From: Dietzia sp. NCCP-2495
GTDB lineage: Bacteria > Actinomycetota > Actinomycetes > Mycobacteriales > Mycobacteriaceae
Length of the DNA: 64,000 bases
Assembly (NCBI RefSeq): GCF_026011735.1
Contig: NZ_BRVN01000005.1
Coordinates: 117,951-181,950, forward strand
Reading direction: 5' to 3'
The notes beneath the pieces are model-generated. The model saw only the letters and a list, made by a program, of their open reading frames with translations, was not told the origin of the DNA and made no database searches. Of the stretch, positions 7,934-16,677 are shown piece by piece. A program made the translations under genes and the position numbers. How positions within the stretch are numbered: the first letter of the stretch is position 1; each line of letters opens with the position of its first letter.

Positions 7934-8266
7934 ATGAACGCGACGACCTTGAGTGACGCCGACGTCGACCGGATCTTCCGGGCCCTGGCCGATTCCACCC
8001 GACGCGACATCGTCCGGCGCACCCTCGTCGAGGAAGTGTCCGTCTCCGAGCTGGCCGAGCGCTACGACATGTCGTTCGCCGCGGTCCGCAAACACGTCAA
8101 CGTTCTCGAGGAGGCAGGACTGGTGAGCGACAAACGCATCGGCAGACAGCGCCGAATCCGTGGCAACCCCGACGCCATCCGCACCGCACAACAGCTCCTC
8201 GCCAGCTTTGAACAGATCTGGCGCGGGCGCATCGACCGACTCGACGCGCTCCTGGCCGAAGACTGA
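7934..8266 (+). CDS. ArsR-family winged-helix regulator
   Basis: This 110-residue protein has the ArsR/SmtB-type HTH: RIFRALADSTRRDIV, then a recognition region VSVSELAERYDMSFAAVRKHVNVLEEAGLV and the wing segment KRIGRQRRIRGN. No metal-binding cysteine motif (ELCVCDL type) is present, so it belongs to the non-metal class that is often paired with SRPBCC/AHSA1 genes. A GGGAGGGG ribosome site lies 5 bases before ATG 7934. It probably represses its own promoter through the palindrome at 7886-7903 and, with it, the SRPBCC gene 135 bases downstream. Confidence 0.92.
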   Translation: MNATTLSDADVDRIFRALADSTRRDIVRRTLVEEVSVSELAERYDMSFAAVRKHVNVLEEAGLVSDKRIGRQRRIRGNPDAIRTAQQLLASFEQIWRGRIDRLDALLAED

Positions 8267-8401
8267 ATCCCGGCCGACGACGGAAAGGACCCACACGCCC
8301 ACGATCACGGACCGCACACCCTGACGACATTCACTAACGCCATTTCCTGACCACGACGCCCACCCACGACCCAGGCACTACATCTCTCCAGGAGGCACGT
8401 C

Positions 8402-9385
8402 ATGCCCATCACCTCAGTAGTCAAGGACCCGGAGGCGCTGACCCTTGTCGTCGTCGCCGACTTCCCCGTCCCGCTCCGGCGTCTCTGGGACGCCTACGCC
8501 GACCCGCGGCAGATCGAGAAGTTCTGGGGGCCACCCCAGTGGCCCGCGACCTTCGACCGGCACGATCTCACCCCCGGCGGACTCTCGACCTACTACATGA
8601 CCGGCCCCGACGGCGAGCGCTCCGGCGGCTACTGGGAGTTCCTCGCCGTGGAAGAGGGACGCTCGTTCGAGGTGATCGACGGCTTCACCGGCCCCGACGG
8701 GCAGCCGAACCGCGACCTGCCCACGATGCGCATGGTGCTCGAGTTCGTCGAGACCGATGCCGGCTCGCGGCTCACCACCACGACCCACTTCCCGAGCCTG
8801 GCGGAACTCGAGCAGCTCGTCGAGATGGGCATGGAGGAGGGCATGACCGCGGCGATGGGACAGATCGATGACGTGCTCGCCGACCTCCGGACTTTCGCCG
8901 CGGACAAGGCGGTACTGGCGCAGACGCTCTCCGACACCCGCGTGCGGGTCAGCCGAGTGGTGCGCGGGACCCCCGAGCAGGTCTGGGCCGCACACCACGA
9001 CGCCGACCTGTTCCGCCGGTGGTGCACCGGCCCCGACGGGTGGGAGTTCACCGACTGTGTCATTGCGGCCGCGCCGGGCGAGAGGTATCGCTACGCCTAC
9101 GCCCCGACCGACGGCCCCGCCGAGCAGGCGTTCGCACTGGTCGGGGAGCTGCTCGAGTCGGAGCCGCCGCACCGCGAGGTGTTCGCCGAGAGCATGGAGG
9201 GCGTCGACGGCCCGCCGGTCCGCAACGAGCAGACGCTGACCGCCGTCGAGGGCGGCACCCTGATCTCGATCGTGATGACCTACGCCAGCCGCGAGCAGCG
9301 TGACGCGATCCTCGGTACCGGCATGACCGACGGCATGGAGATCAGCTTCCAGCGGCTGGAGAGGGAGGTGCTGGCCGCCGCGTGA
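8402..9385 (+). CDS. Tandem SRPBCC (AHSA1-like) domain protein
   Basis: The 327 residues form two successive AHSA1-type SRPBCC domains. The first covers about residues 1-150, with PVPLRRLWDAYADPRQIEKFWGP and GGYWEFLAVEEG. The second covers 165-327, with GTPEQVWAAHHDADLFRRW and GERYRYAY. Such domains form a deep hydrophobic pocket for small ligands. Most relatives have a single domain, so this is a fusion of two. AGGAGG six bases before ATG 8402 is a strong ribosome site. Together with the upstream ArsR gene it forms the common regulator/SRPBCC pair, whose physiological ligand is unknown in most cases. Confidence 0.88.
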   Translation: MPITSVVKDPEALTLVVVADFPVPLRRLWDAYADPRQIEKFWGPPQWPATFDRHDLTPGGLSTYYMTGPDGERSGGYWEFLAVEEGRSFEVIDGFTGPDGQPNRDLPTMRMVLEFVETDAGSRLTTTTHFPSLAELEQLVEMGMEEGMTAAMGQIDDVLADLRTFAADKAVLAQTLSDTRVRVSRVVRGTPEQVWAAHHDADLFRRWCTGPDGWEFTDCVIAAAPGERYRYAYAPTDGPAEQAFALVGELLESEPPHREVFAESMEGVDGPPVRNEQTLTAVEGGTLISIVMTYASREQRDAILGTGMTDGMEISFQRLEREVLAAA

Positions 9386-9396
9386 GGCGAGGCGGC

Positions 9397-9425
9397 GGGG
9401 GCCGTGGGCAGTGCCCGCGGCCCCC
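9397..9425. terminator. Bidirectional terminator hairpin
   Basis: A 13-bp stem with one G-T wobble (9397-9409 with 9413-9425) and a three-base loop sits between the convergent SRPBCC and PucR-like genes. Confidence 0.7.
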
Positions 9426-9468
9426 GGTGCTGTATTCAGCTGCCGTGCCGCCGCGTTGCCGCGTGCCC

Positions 9469-11244
9469 TCAGCCGTCGCGCAGCTCGGCCATCCGCAGTG
9501 CCAGGCGCAGCTCGAGTGCCCGGTCGCCGCGCCGCCAGCCGGGACCGAGCACCGCGTCGAGCCGCTCGAGTCGTTGGTACACGGTATTGACGTGCACGAA
9601 CAGCTGCTCGGCGGTGGCGGACGGACTGCCCTCGGCGGCGAACCACGCCTGCAGCGTGGCGGTCAGATCGGTGCCGCGGCTGCGGTCGAACGCGCGCACG
9701 GGCCCGAGGTGACTGTCGATGAACTGGGTGACGAACTCGCGGTCGACCTCACTGAACAGTAGGCCGTAGAGTCCCAGTTCCTCGGTCGCGGCGCCGTCGC
9801 CCTCGCGGTCCAGCGCAATGAGCAGCCGGGCCGCCCTGCGGGCCCTCTCCACGTGATCACCGACATGGTCGCCGCTCCTGCCGGTACCGCTCCCGCCGTC
9901 GTCCGACCCGGCGGGCCCCCGCACGCCCGGGAGGGGCCCGGAGGCGCCGACCGTCGCCCGGTGCGCTGACAGGCGACCGGCCACGTCGCGCGCGGTGTCG
10001 CCGGCGTCGGAGCCGGCCAGGAGCATCACGGCGCGGTCGCCGTAGGTCGTGACGAGTCCGCCCTCGGCGCGGGCCAGGGCGCGGCAGTCGGTCTGCAGCG
10101 CGCGGCTCATGCGGGTCTCGGGCGGGGTGATCACCAGGGCGACGAGGTGGGTGTCGAGGTCCACGCCGAGGAGGTCGGCGCGGCGTCCGATCGAGTCGAG
10201 ATCGTGCTCGCCGGGCGAGAGCAGTTCGGCGAGCAGCTCGCCACGCACGCGGTTGTCGGCCTCGTCGCGCGCCTGGTGTCCCAGGAGGAACAGGGCGATC
10301 ACCGACGCGGCCCGGCCCAGTGCGACGCCGGTGGTGGGGGAGGCGCCGCGGCCGCCGATCGCGACGTACCCGAGGTGGTCCGGGCCGGTGACGACCGGGG
10401 TGACGACGACGACGTGGTCCGCCACCTGCCGGGTCGTGGGCCCCGCGGGGCGTTCGGTCTCCGCCGTGACCTCACGTAGCACCTGCTCGAGGAGGTCGAC
10501 GGGCGGCCCCTCCCTGGACCGGGTGGAGCTGAGTTCCCGGTGGGCGAGGTCGAACACGGCCGCGGTGCCGCCCTCGAACTCCACGAGCAGTTCCACGATC
10601 TCGCGGACGGTCGCTCCGCGGACGACCAGCTCGGTGAGGCGCTGGTGGATGTCCACCGTGGCGGACAGGGTCGCGGTGCGGGTGCGTTCGAGGTCGAGGG
10701 CGTCGCGGGTCTCGTCGAGCTGGCGGCGGTCGCGGGAGGCGCGGGCGGCTGCGGTGAGGGCGGCGGAGATCTGGTCGGCCAGCAGTGCGAGCAGGGTGAT
10801 CTCGTCCTGGGTGAAGTCCCGCTCGGTGCGGTCGGAGGTGAAGAGCATGCCGGTGAGTCGGCCGTGGGTCCGGACCGGCACGCCGAGGATCGCGGTGAGT
10901 CCCTCCTCGACGATGATCGGGTCGATCACGTGCGTGTACTGTGCGTCGGACAGGTAGTTGCGGGTCCAGCGTGGGGCCATGGCCTCGGCGACCTGGCCGC
11001 CGAGGCCGAGTCCCATGCCTAGCCGGATGGTGTCGAACCGCGGGCTGGTCGCGCCCTCCGCCATCCGCATGTAGGTGTCGCCCCGCTCGGGGTCGAGCAG
11101 CATCACATAGGCGAGATCGGTGCCCATGAGCTGGCGGGCCCTGCGGATGGCGATGTGCAGGACCGCGTCCTCGTCGCGGGCGGAGGCGAGCTCCGCGGCC
11201 GCGTCGAGGACGTCGCGCAACCCACGGTTCAGATCGACGGGCAC
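9469..11244 (-). CDS. GAF-domain PucR/CdaR-type transcription regulator
   Basis: This 591-residue regulator has an N-terminal GAF sensor at about residues 15-170 (ARQLMGTDLAYVMLL, then GLTAILGVPVRTHGRLTGML), a helical linker, a central region resembling the PucR GGDEF-like domain, and a C-terminal PucR HTH (SATAEQLFVHVNTVYQRLERLDAVLG). GTG 11244 is four bases after the stop of the crotonase gene on the same strand, so the two are probably co-transcribed and the frame open further upstream is an overlap with that gene. PucR-type proteins usually activate catabolic genes in response to a substrate. The adjacent ligase, symporter and crotonase are the likely targets. Confidence 0.87.
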   Translation of the reverse strand: MPVDLNRGLRDVLDAAAELASARDEDAVLHIAIRRARQLMGTDLAYVMLLDPERGDTYMRMAEGATSPRFDTIRLGMGLGLGGQVAEAMAPRWTRNYLSDAQYTHVIDPIIVEEGLTAILGVPVRTHGRLTGMLFTSDRTERDFTQDEITLLALLADQISAALTAAARASRDRRQLDETRDALDLERTRTATLSATVDIHQRLTELVVRGATVREIVELLVEFEGGTAAVFDLAHRELSSTRSREGPPVDLLEQVLREVTAETERPAGPTTRQVADHVVVVTPVVTGPDHLGYVAIGGRGASPTTGVALGRAASVIALFLLGHQARDEADNRVRGELLAELLSPGEHDLDSIGRRADLLGVDLDTHLVALVITPPETRMSRALQTDCRALARAEGGLVTTYGDRAVMLLAGSDAGDTARDVAGRLSAHRATVGASGPLPGVRGPAGSDDGGSGTGRSGDHVGDHVERARRAARLLIALDREGDGAATEELGLYGLLFSEVDREFVTQFIDSHLGPVRAFDRSRGTDLTATLQAWFAAEGSPSATAEQLFVHVNTVYQRLERLDAVLGPGWRRGDRALELRLALRMAELRDG

Positions 11245-11248
11245 GAGG

Positions 11249-12028
11249 TCAGTGGCCGGTGAACTCGGCCTTGCCCGGCCCGTTGTCCATGAACGACTGC
11301 ATGCCGATCTCGCGGTCCTCGGTCGCGAACAGCGCGGCGAACAGCGCACGCTCGATCGCCAGCCCGGTCTCTAGGTCCACCTCGATCCCACGGTCCACGG
11401 CTTCCTTCACCGCACGCAGGGCGATGCGCGGCCCGCCGACGAACTGTCGGGCCCAGTCGAGTGCGCGGTCCAGTGCGGTGCCGTCGTCCACGACCTCCTC
11501 GACGGCACCGAGCTGTAACGCCTCGGCGGCGGTGAGGGTCCGTCCGGTGAGGCACAGGTCCTTGGCGACGGCCGGACCCACAAGCCTGGGGAGGCGCTGC
11601 GTTCCGCCGGCGCCGGGGATGATGCCGAGCAGGATCTCGGGTTGGCCGAGCTTGGCCCGCGACTCGGCAATCCGGCGGTCGCAGCACAGGGCGAGCTCCA
11701 TGCCGCCGCCCAGGGCCGCGCCGGTGATCGCGGCGACGGTCGGCTGCGGGATCGCGGCCACGGCGGAGAACGCCGACTGCAGGTCGCGGGCCTCGGTGAC
11801 CATCTGCGCGTGCGTCATGGTGCGCATCTCCTTGATGTCCGCGCCGGCGGCGAACACCCGCTCGCTGCCGGTGAACACCACCGCGTCCACGTCGGAGCGG
11901 CCCGCGACGTCACTCGAGACGGCGCGCAGTTCCTCCTGCATGGCGCGGGACAGGGCGTTGACCGGGGGCCGGTCGAGGGTGATGAGGGCAATGCCGTCCG
12001 AGAAGTCAACGGACAGATGTTCATACAT
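11249..12028 (-). CDS. Enoyl-CoA hydratase/isomerase (crotonase family)
   Basis: This 259-residue crotonase-fold enzyme acts on acyl-CoA thioesters. The oxyanion-hole segments are FAAGADIKEM (about residues 60-70) and GAALGGGMELALCCD (about 105-120), followed by EILLGIIPGAGGTQRL, which carries a catalytic glutamate region. Together these are typical of a true enoyl-CoA hydratase. ATG 12028 gives the usual family N-terminus. It is divergent from the acyl-CoA ligase at 12095 across a gap of only 66 bases, and is followed by the PucR-like regulator. It probably hydrates the enoyl-CoA formed after the substrate has been imported and activated by the neighbouring genes. Confidence 0.93.
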   Translation of the reverse strand: MYEHLSVDFSDGIALITLDRPPVNALSRAMQEELRAVSSDVAGRSDVDAVVFTGSERVFAAGADIKEMRTMTHAQMVTEARDLQSAFSAVAAIPQPTVAAITGAALGGGMELALCCDRRIAESRAKLGQPEILLGIIPGAGGTQRLPRLVGPAVAKDLCLTGRTLTAAEALQLGAVEEVVDDGTALDRALDWARQFVGGPRIALRAVKEAVDRGIEVDLETGLAIERALFAALFATEDREIGMQSFMDNGPGKAEFTGH

Positions 12029-12094
12029 AGTCAGGCTCCAAGTAGTGGGGGAAGCTCCATTGTATGTGGTGTGGGCCACTCCTACCGTCATGGC

Positions 12095-13753
12095 ATGCAC
12101 CACAACCTGAGTGAGATCACAGGCGAGCGGGAGGCCCCGTGGAGTCCCCAGTTGGAGCCCGAGGGCTTCGCCTGGGAGATCCCCGACCGGTTCAACATCG
12201 GCGCCGCCTGCACCGACGCGCACCCCGCCGACGCCCCGGCGATCATCACCGACCGCGGTGACGCCCCGCCCGAGGTCACCACCTTCGGCCAGCTCGGCGA
12301 GCGCGCCCGCCGCCTCATCACCTTCCTCCGCGGACGCGGGGTCGGCGAGGGTGACCGCGTGGCCGTGATGTGCGCCCAGTCCGCCGACACGGCCGTCGCC
12401 CACATGGCTGCCTACCTCATGGGTGCGATCGCGGTCCCGCTGTCGGTGAAGTTCGGACCCGAGGCGGCCCTGTTCCGCATGGGCGACTCTGCCGCGGTGG
12501 CAGCCGTGTTCGACGCCGCCTGCTACGAGCGCCTCGCCACCGAACTCGCCGAACTACCGGAGCTGCGCACCGTGCTCGTGGCGGGGGAGACGGGTGCGCT
12601 GGTGGCGGGGGAGACAGGCGGGCTCACCGTGCTACCGCTGTCCGTCACGGATTCGGCCGACGTCGACGTCGTCGTCCCCGACACCGGCCCCGACGACCCC
12701 GCCCTGCTCATCTACACTTCCGGCACCACCGGTCAACCCAAGGGCGCCCTGCACGGGCACCGCGTCGTGCTGGGCCACATGCCCGGCGTCGTCCGCGCGC
12801 TCGACGGCTTCCCGGCGACGCGCGACGTGTTCTGGACGCCCGCCGACTGGGCGTGGGCCGGCGGCCTGCTCGACGTGCTCCTGCCCAGCCTCTACAGCGG
12901 TGTAGCCGTGGTGGCCTCCGACCGGCGACCCAGCCCCGAGACCGTGGAGCACATCCTCCGCCGGCACGCGGTGACCTGCTCGTTCCTGCCGCCGACGATC
13001 CTCAAGATGATGCGCGCCGCCGACGTGGACTACTCCCGCACGGTCCTGCGCGCGGCGTTCTCCGGCGGCGAGGCACTCGGCGAGGCCGTGGCCGAATGGG
13101 CACGCGGGGCGCTGGGGATCTCCGTCAACGAGATCTACGGACAGACCGAGCTCAACCTCATCGTGGGCACCTGTCACGCCCGGTTCGACACCCCGCCCGG
13201 ATCCATGGGGCGCCCCACGCCCGGCTTCGACCTGGTGCTGCTCGACCCGCTCGGTGAGCCCGTCGCCCCCGGCGAGACGGGTGAGATCTGCGTCCGCCTG
13301 CCCAGTCCCAACGCGTTCCTGCACTACTGGAACGCGCCGGAGAAGACGGCGGAGAAGACCGGCGGCGGCGTCCTGCACACCGGGGATCTGGCGACGGTCG
13401 ACGACGACGGCAACTACTGGTTCGCCGGCCGCAACGACGACGTCATCTCCACCGCCGGGTACCGCGTCGGGCCGGGCGAGATCGAGGACCAGATCCTGCG
13501 ACACCCCTCCGTCGAGATGGTCGCCGTGATCGGCGTGCCCGACGAACTGCGCGGTGAGGCGATCGTCGCGTACGTCGTCCCCGCCGCCGGGACCGCCGCC
13601 ACCGACGAGCTCGCCGCCGAGATCCAGGACTTCGTCAAGACGCGCCTGGCCTTCTACCAGTACCCGCGCGAGGTCGTCTTCCTAGGCGAACTCCCCACCA
13701 CCAACACGGGCAAGATCCGCCGCGCGCAACTCCGCGCCGACCACGGACGCTGA
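12095..13753 (+). CDS. AMP-dependent acyl-CoA synthetase
   Basis: This 552-residue ANL-superfamily ligase forms acyl-CoA from a carboxylate, ATP and CoA. The P-loop signature is LIYTSGTTGQPKG near residues 207-219. Further motifs are NEIYGQTE (A5), HTGDLATVDDDGNYWFAGRNDD (A7/A8) and the C-terminal TNTGKIRR with the adenylation lysine. The overall pattern is that of medium-chain or acetyl-CoA-synthetase-like members. ATG 12095 (MHHNLSEI) has no clear ribosome site. The gene is followed 44 bases later by a sodium/solute symporter and its partner, so import coupled to CoA activation of one carboxylate is likely. Confidence 0.9.
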   Translation: MHHNLSEITGEREAPWSPQLEPEGFAWEIPDRFNIGAACTDAHPADAPAIITDRGDAPPEVTTFGQLGERARRLITFLRGRGVGEGDRVAVMCAQSADTAVAHMAAYLMGAIAVPLSVKFGPEAALFRMGDSAAVAAVFDAACYERLATELAELPELRTVLVAGETGALVAGETGGLTVLPLSVTDSADVDVVVPDTGPDDPALLIYTSGTTGQPKGALHGHRVVLGHMPGVVRALDGFPATRDVFWTPADWAWAGGLLDVLLPSLYSGVAVVASDRRPSPETVEHILRRHAVTCSFLPPTILKMMRAADVDYSRTVLRAAFSGGEALGEAVAEWARGALGISVNEIYGQTELNLIVGTCHARFDTPPGSMGRPTPGFDLVLLDPLGEPVAPGETGEICVRLPSPNAFLHYWNAPEKTAEKTGGGVLHTGDLATVDDDGNYWFAGRNDDVISTAGYRVGPGEIEDQILRHPSVEMVAVIGVPDELRGEAIVAYVVPAAGTAATDELAAEIQDFVKTRLAFYQYPREVVFLGELPTTNTGKIRRAQLRADHGR

Positions 13754-13797
13754 CCCCTTTTCCCGACGAGCCAGACTCCTTCACCAGAGGAAATGCA

Positions 13798-15405
13798 ATG
13801 AACAATCCCGTAGTCATAGGCGTGGTCCTCGCCTACTTCGTGCTGATGTTCGCCATCGGCGCCTGGGCCAACACCAAGATGAAGTCCGCCAAGGAATTCC
13901 TCGTCGCCGGGCAGTCACTCGGCTTCTTTGTGATGGCCATCGCCAGTTTCTCCTCAATCCAGTCCGGATGGGGCATGGTCGGCGGCACCGGCCAGACCTA
14001 CGCCTGGGGCTTCCAGGCACTCGTCGCCGTGGGTCTGTTCGCCCCGTTCGGTTTCGCCGTGGCGTGGTTCCTCCTCGGGAGCCGGCTGAACTGGATCGGC
14101 AAGAAGCACGCCGTGTACTCCGTGCCCGACCTCATCCGGGTCAGGTTCCAGGACAAGACCTCGCATGCCACCATGTCCGTCGCGGTGTTCATCGCCGCCG
14201 TGGCCTACATGACCGCCCAGGTCACCGCGATCGGCGTGATCATCTCCCTGCTGCTCGGCACCTCCGTCGCCACCAGCGCCTGGATCGGCTCCCTCGTGGT
14301 GGCCGCCTACACCATGGCCGGCGGCATGCTCGCCGCCGTGTGGACCGACCTCATCCAGGGCGTGCTGATGGTGGTCATGTCCGTGGGACTGTTCTTCTTC
14401 GCGGTTCATTCCGCCGGTGGCTGGGTGCCCATGCTCGACACCATCAGCGCGACCAGCGCGGAGATCCTGGCGATCGACGGTGTGAAGTCGCCGACCTTCA
14501 TCTTCTCCTTCGGATTGCTGATCTTCGTCGGCGCCGTGGGGCAGCCACAGCTGCTCACCAAGTTCCTCATGCTGCGCGACATGACCCAGCTCAAATGGGG
14601 CGCCGCGGTCGCCGGCATCGCCTACGCCGTGACCACCCTGTTCTCCATCGGCATCGGCCTGGCCACCCGCGCCATGACGATCACCGGGGACGCCCCCGAG
14701 CTGGAGAACATCGACGACACCGCGATCTGGTTCCTCGACTCGGTCACGCACCCGGTCGTCGGCGGAATCGCGCTGACCGGCCTGCTCGCCGCGATCATGT
14801 CCTCAGCCTCGAGCTTCATCACCATCGGTGCCTCCTCGATGATGCGGGACCTGCCCACCGCATTCGGCGTCAAGGTGGTCCGCGAACTGCTGTGGAGCCG
14901 CATCTCCTCGCTGGTCCTGGTCGTGCTCTCCGTGTTGCTGACCCTGTTCCTGTCCCAGGTCGTGTTCCTGCTCGGCGCACTGGGCTGGGCGGCGTTCGCC
15001 GCCGCGATCGTCGGCCCCGTTGTGATGTCCATCTACTGGCATCGCGCCACGGCCACCGCCGCGACCGTGACGATCATCTTCGCGATCGTCGGCAACCTTG
15101 TGATCAGCTCACTTGCCGCACGCGAGGTCATCACCATGCCCGCGTACCTCCAGGTCGGCGGGCTCTCGCTGCTGGTGTCGATCCTGCTGTTCTACGCGGT
15201 CTCGCTCGTCACCTCCAACCGGCATCCCGACGCGACACTGGAGCACCTCTACGGCGGGCCGAGCACCCCGATCGGCGGTCTCGCCGCATCCGCGGACACC
15301 GGCACAGCCACCGCCGGCGCCGGGGCCGGCGCGTCCACCTCGACCGCCGCGCCTGCCTCGACCGCCGCGCCCTCCGCGACTACCGAAAGGAACGACCATG
15401 TCTGA
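13798..15405 (+). CDS. Sodium:solute symporter (SSS family)
   Basis: This 535-residue integral membrane transporter has about 13 hydrophobic helices and the SSS-family N-terminus (AKEFLVAGQSLGFFVMAIASFSSIQSGW). Family members import sugars, amino acids or carboxylates with Na+. The C-terminus ends in an Ala/Thr/Pro-rich low-complexity tail (about residues 495-530). AGAGGA lies 7 bases before ATG 13798. The stop is 8 bases inside the next gene, a small membrane protein that looks like the accessory subunit found with monocarboxylate-type symporters. Placement after an acyl-CoA ligase suggests a carboxylic-acid substrate. Confidence 0.92.
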   Translation: MNNPVVIGVVLAYFVLMFAIGAWANTKMKSAKEFLVAGQSLGFFVMAIASFSSIQSGWGMVGGTGQTYAWGFQALVAVGLFAPFGFAVAWFLLGSRLNWIGKKHAVYSVPDLIRVRFQDKTSHATMSVAVFIAAVAYMTAQVTAIGVIISLLLGTSVATSAWIGSLVVAAYTMAGGMLAAVWTDLIQGVLMVVMSVGLFFFAVHSAGGWVPMLDTISATSAEILAIDGVKSPTFIFSFGLLIFVGAVGQPQLLTKFLMLRDMTQLKWGAAVAGIAYAVTTLFSIGIGLATRAMTITGDAPELENIDDTAIWFLDSVTHPVVGGIALTGLLAAIMSSASSFITIGASSMMRDLPTAFGVKVVRELLWSRISSLVLVVLSVLLTLFLSQVVFLLGALGWAAFAAAIVGPVVMSIYWHRATATAATVTIIFAIVGNLVISSLAAREVITMPAYLQVGGLSLLVSILLFYAVSLVTSNRHPDATLEHLYGGPSTPIGGLAASADTGTATAGAGAGASTSTAAPASTAAPSATTERNDHV

Positions 15406-15823
15406 GCCTGTTCTCGCCGCCACCCGCGCCCCCGAGCCCGATCACAAGCGCGCGGACATGCTGATCCACGCCTTCGCCCTGGTCTGCGTGTTCGCCCTGA
15501 TCGGAATGCTGGCCGACATCTGGCAGATAGTGTTCCTCAGCGTTCCCCTGTTCGCACTGGTGCTCATGCTCAAGGGGTCGCTGCGCGCCGATGGCAGCTG
15601 GGAGAAGCAGTCCACCACGGCGATCGTCGCCTACTGCGCGGGTCTGGCCGCGCTGGTGCTGTGGTCGATCCTGTCCTTCGGTGGTGGCTCCACCCTGTGG
15701 GGGATCCCCACCTCGATGGCCGTGATCGTCTACTTCATCTGGCCCTACACCGCCGTGGTCGCCGGACTTCTCTACGCGCTCGTGTTCGACCGGACCATCG
15801 ACGAGAAGCGATCAGTGGTCTGA
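15398..15823 (+). CDS. Small membrane protein, symporter partner
   Basis: This 141-residue protein has four hydrophobic segments (HAFALVCVFALIGMLADIW, IVFLSVPLFALVLML, TAIVAYCAGLAALVLWSIL, SMAVIVYFIWPYTAVVAGLLYALV). It starts 8 bases inside the symporter gene, with AAAGGA in front of ATG 15398, which indicates tight coupling. Small membrane proteins of this type (compare the DUF485/DUF3311 families) commonly accompany SSS monocarboxylate transporters, but I cannot name the family from sequence alone. It probably works as an accessory subunit of the symporter. Confidence 0.8.
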   Translation: MSEPVLAATRAPEPDHKRADMLIHAFALVCVFALIGMLADIWQIVFLSVPLFALVLMLKGSLRADGSWEKQSTTAIVAYCAGLAALVLWSILSFGGGSTLWGIPTSMAVIVYFIWPYTAVVAGLLYALVFDRTIDEKRSVV

Positions 15824-15892
15824 TCCCACGCCCGGCGCCATTATGGCGCTGTACCAGCTCCGCGCCGGCGCCACCCTCGAGATCGCCCCGTT

Positions 15893-15915
15893 CCGCCCCG
15901 CGCGGTGCGGGGCGG
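15893..15915 (+). terminator. Terminator-like hairpin after the symporter operon
   Basis: A 9-bp GC stem (15893-15901 with 15907-15915) with a 5-base loop is followed by a T/C-rich stretch (TCTCGTCGGTTCTTCC). It lies 70 bases after the last gene of the ligase/symporter operon. Confidence 0.6.
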
Positions 15916-16187
15916 TCTCGTCGGTTCTTCCTCGTCGTCGGTTCCGTTCGGCAATTGCTTCCGCGTGAAGGCCCGCGTGACGGAATAGGTGATGAGCAAG
16001 GGGGCGACGGTCAGGAAATGGGAGCGGTACCCGGTCGAGGACATGCAGGAGTCGCGGACGGTGGAGGTCGGCGTCGCCTCGACCTGATCGTGACGACGAC
16101 GTCGGCGGGCACAGCGATCGAGGGCAAGGAGTCCGAGGCCCCAGGACACATGAGAAGAATCCGCCAGATCAGCTACTGCCGACAAAC

Positions 16188-16223
16188 TTGACAGTTGTGA
16201 AGTTCGGCCGTGCGAGCTACGAT
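16188..16223 (+). promoter_or_regulatory. Possible promoter upstream of the DUF6440 gene
   Basis: TTGTGA (16195-16200) and TACGAT (16218-16223) are 17 bases apart, with an overlapping TTGACA at 16188. This would start transcription about 230 bases before the small DUF6440 gene. It is assigned from sequence pattern only. Confidence 0.35.
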
Positions 16224-16457
16224 TCAGGATGTCGGTAGCGAAAGCTGATGCCCCCCGCCAGCTGTCGCCGACTTCGCTGCGATGTACGGACACCGCGGAC
16301 CCTCCCCCCAGGGTTGCGACCGAGATCATCGCGCGTCAGGATCGCCGGGGGTCGCGTAGTCCCCCTCCGTGGCCCCCGGCGATTCCTCTTATCTCTGCTC
16401 GGATCCGTGATTCACGTCCGGCCTCTTCGGTGGGTCGCCAGTTGGCAGGATGTGTTC

Positions 16458-16637
16458 ATGGCCAAGGGTGACAGGCGATTCGAGAGAATCCACAAGGAAT
16501 CCATGGGGATGAGCGATGGCGTGGAGATTTTCCGCGACACTGAGACTGGGGTCTGTTACCTGTGGCGGTTCGGTGGCTTCGGGGGCGGCCTGATACCGCT
16601 GCTGGGGGCCGACGGTAAGCCGATCATCCAGCTCTGA
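16458..16637 (+). CDS. DUF6440 family small protein
   Basis: This 59-residue protein reads RFERIHKESMGMSDGVEIF, then DTETGVCYLWRFGGFGGG and LIPLLGADGKP. This matches the short pattern of the DUF6440 family, in which a DTxTGVxYL strand is followed by a glycine-rich turn and PLLDxDGKP. Function in the family is unknown. GGCAGGA lies 8 bases before ATG 16458. The family is more familiar from Firmicutes and mobile contexts, so its presence here as an isolated gene, flanked by a 634-base gap and a TetR gene on the opposite strand, may reflect transfer. Confidence 0.75.
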   Translation: MAKGDRRFERIHKESMGMSDGVEIFRDTETGVCYLWRFGGFGGGLIPLLGADGKPIIQL

Positions 16638-16677
16638 TCCGGCTGGCGGGTCGTTCCCTCGGGTTGTCAGTAGGCGC

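Larger units (their letters stand above)
15824..16457. other. Intergenic region without a supported gene
   Basis: This 634-base gap follows the symporter operon. It begins with a terminator-like hairpin at 15893-15915 and contains a possible promoter at 16188-16223 reading toward the DUF6440 gene. A minus-strand frame of 162 codons (15841-16329) has an Arg/Ser-rich composition, no recognisable domain and no good ribosome site; a short stretch (SHFLTVAPLLITYSVTRAF) is hydrophobic and could be a decayed membrane gene. I see nothing else that I can support. Confidence 0.45.

Noticed and set aside
15841..16329. 162-codon minus-strand frame after the symporter operon
   Set aside because: No domain, Arg-rich end, overlap with a terminator hairpin and no ribosome site; kept only as a possible decayed gene in the gap description.
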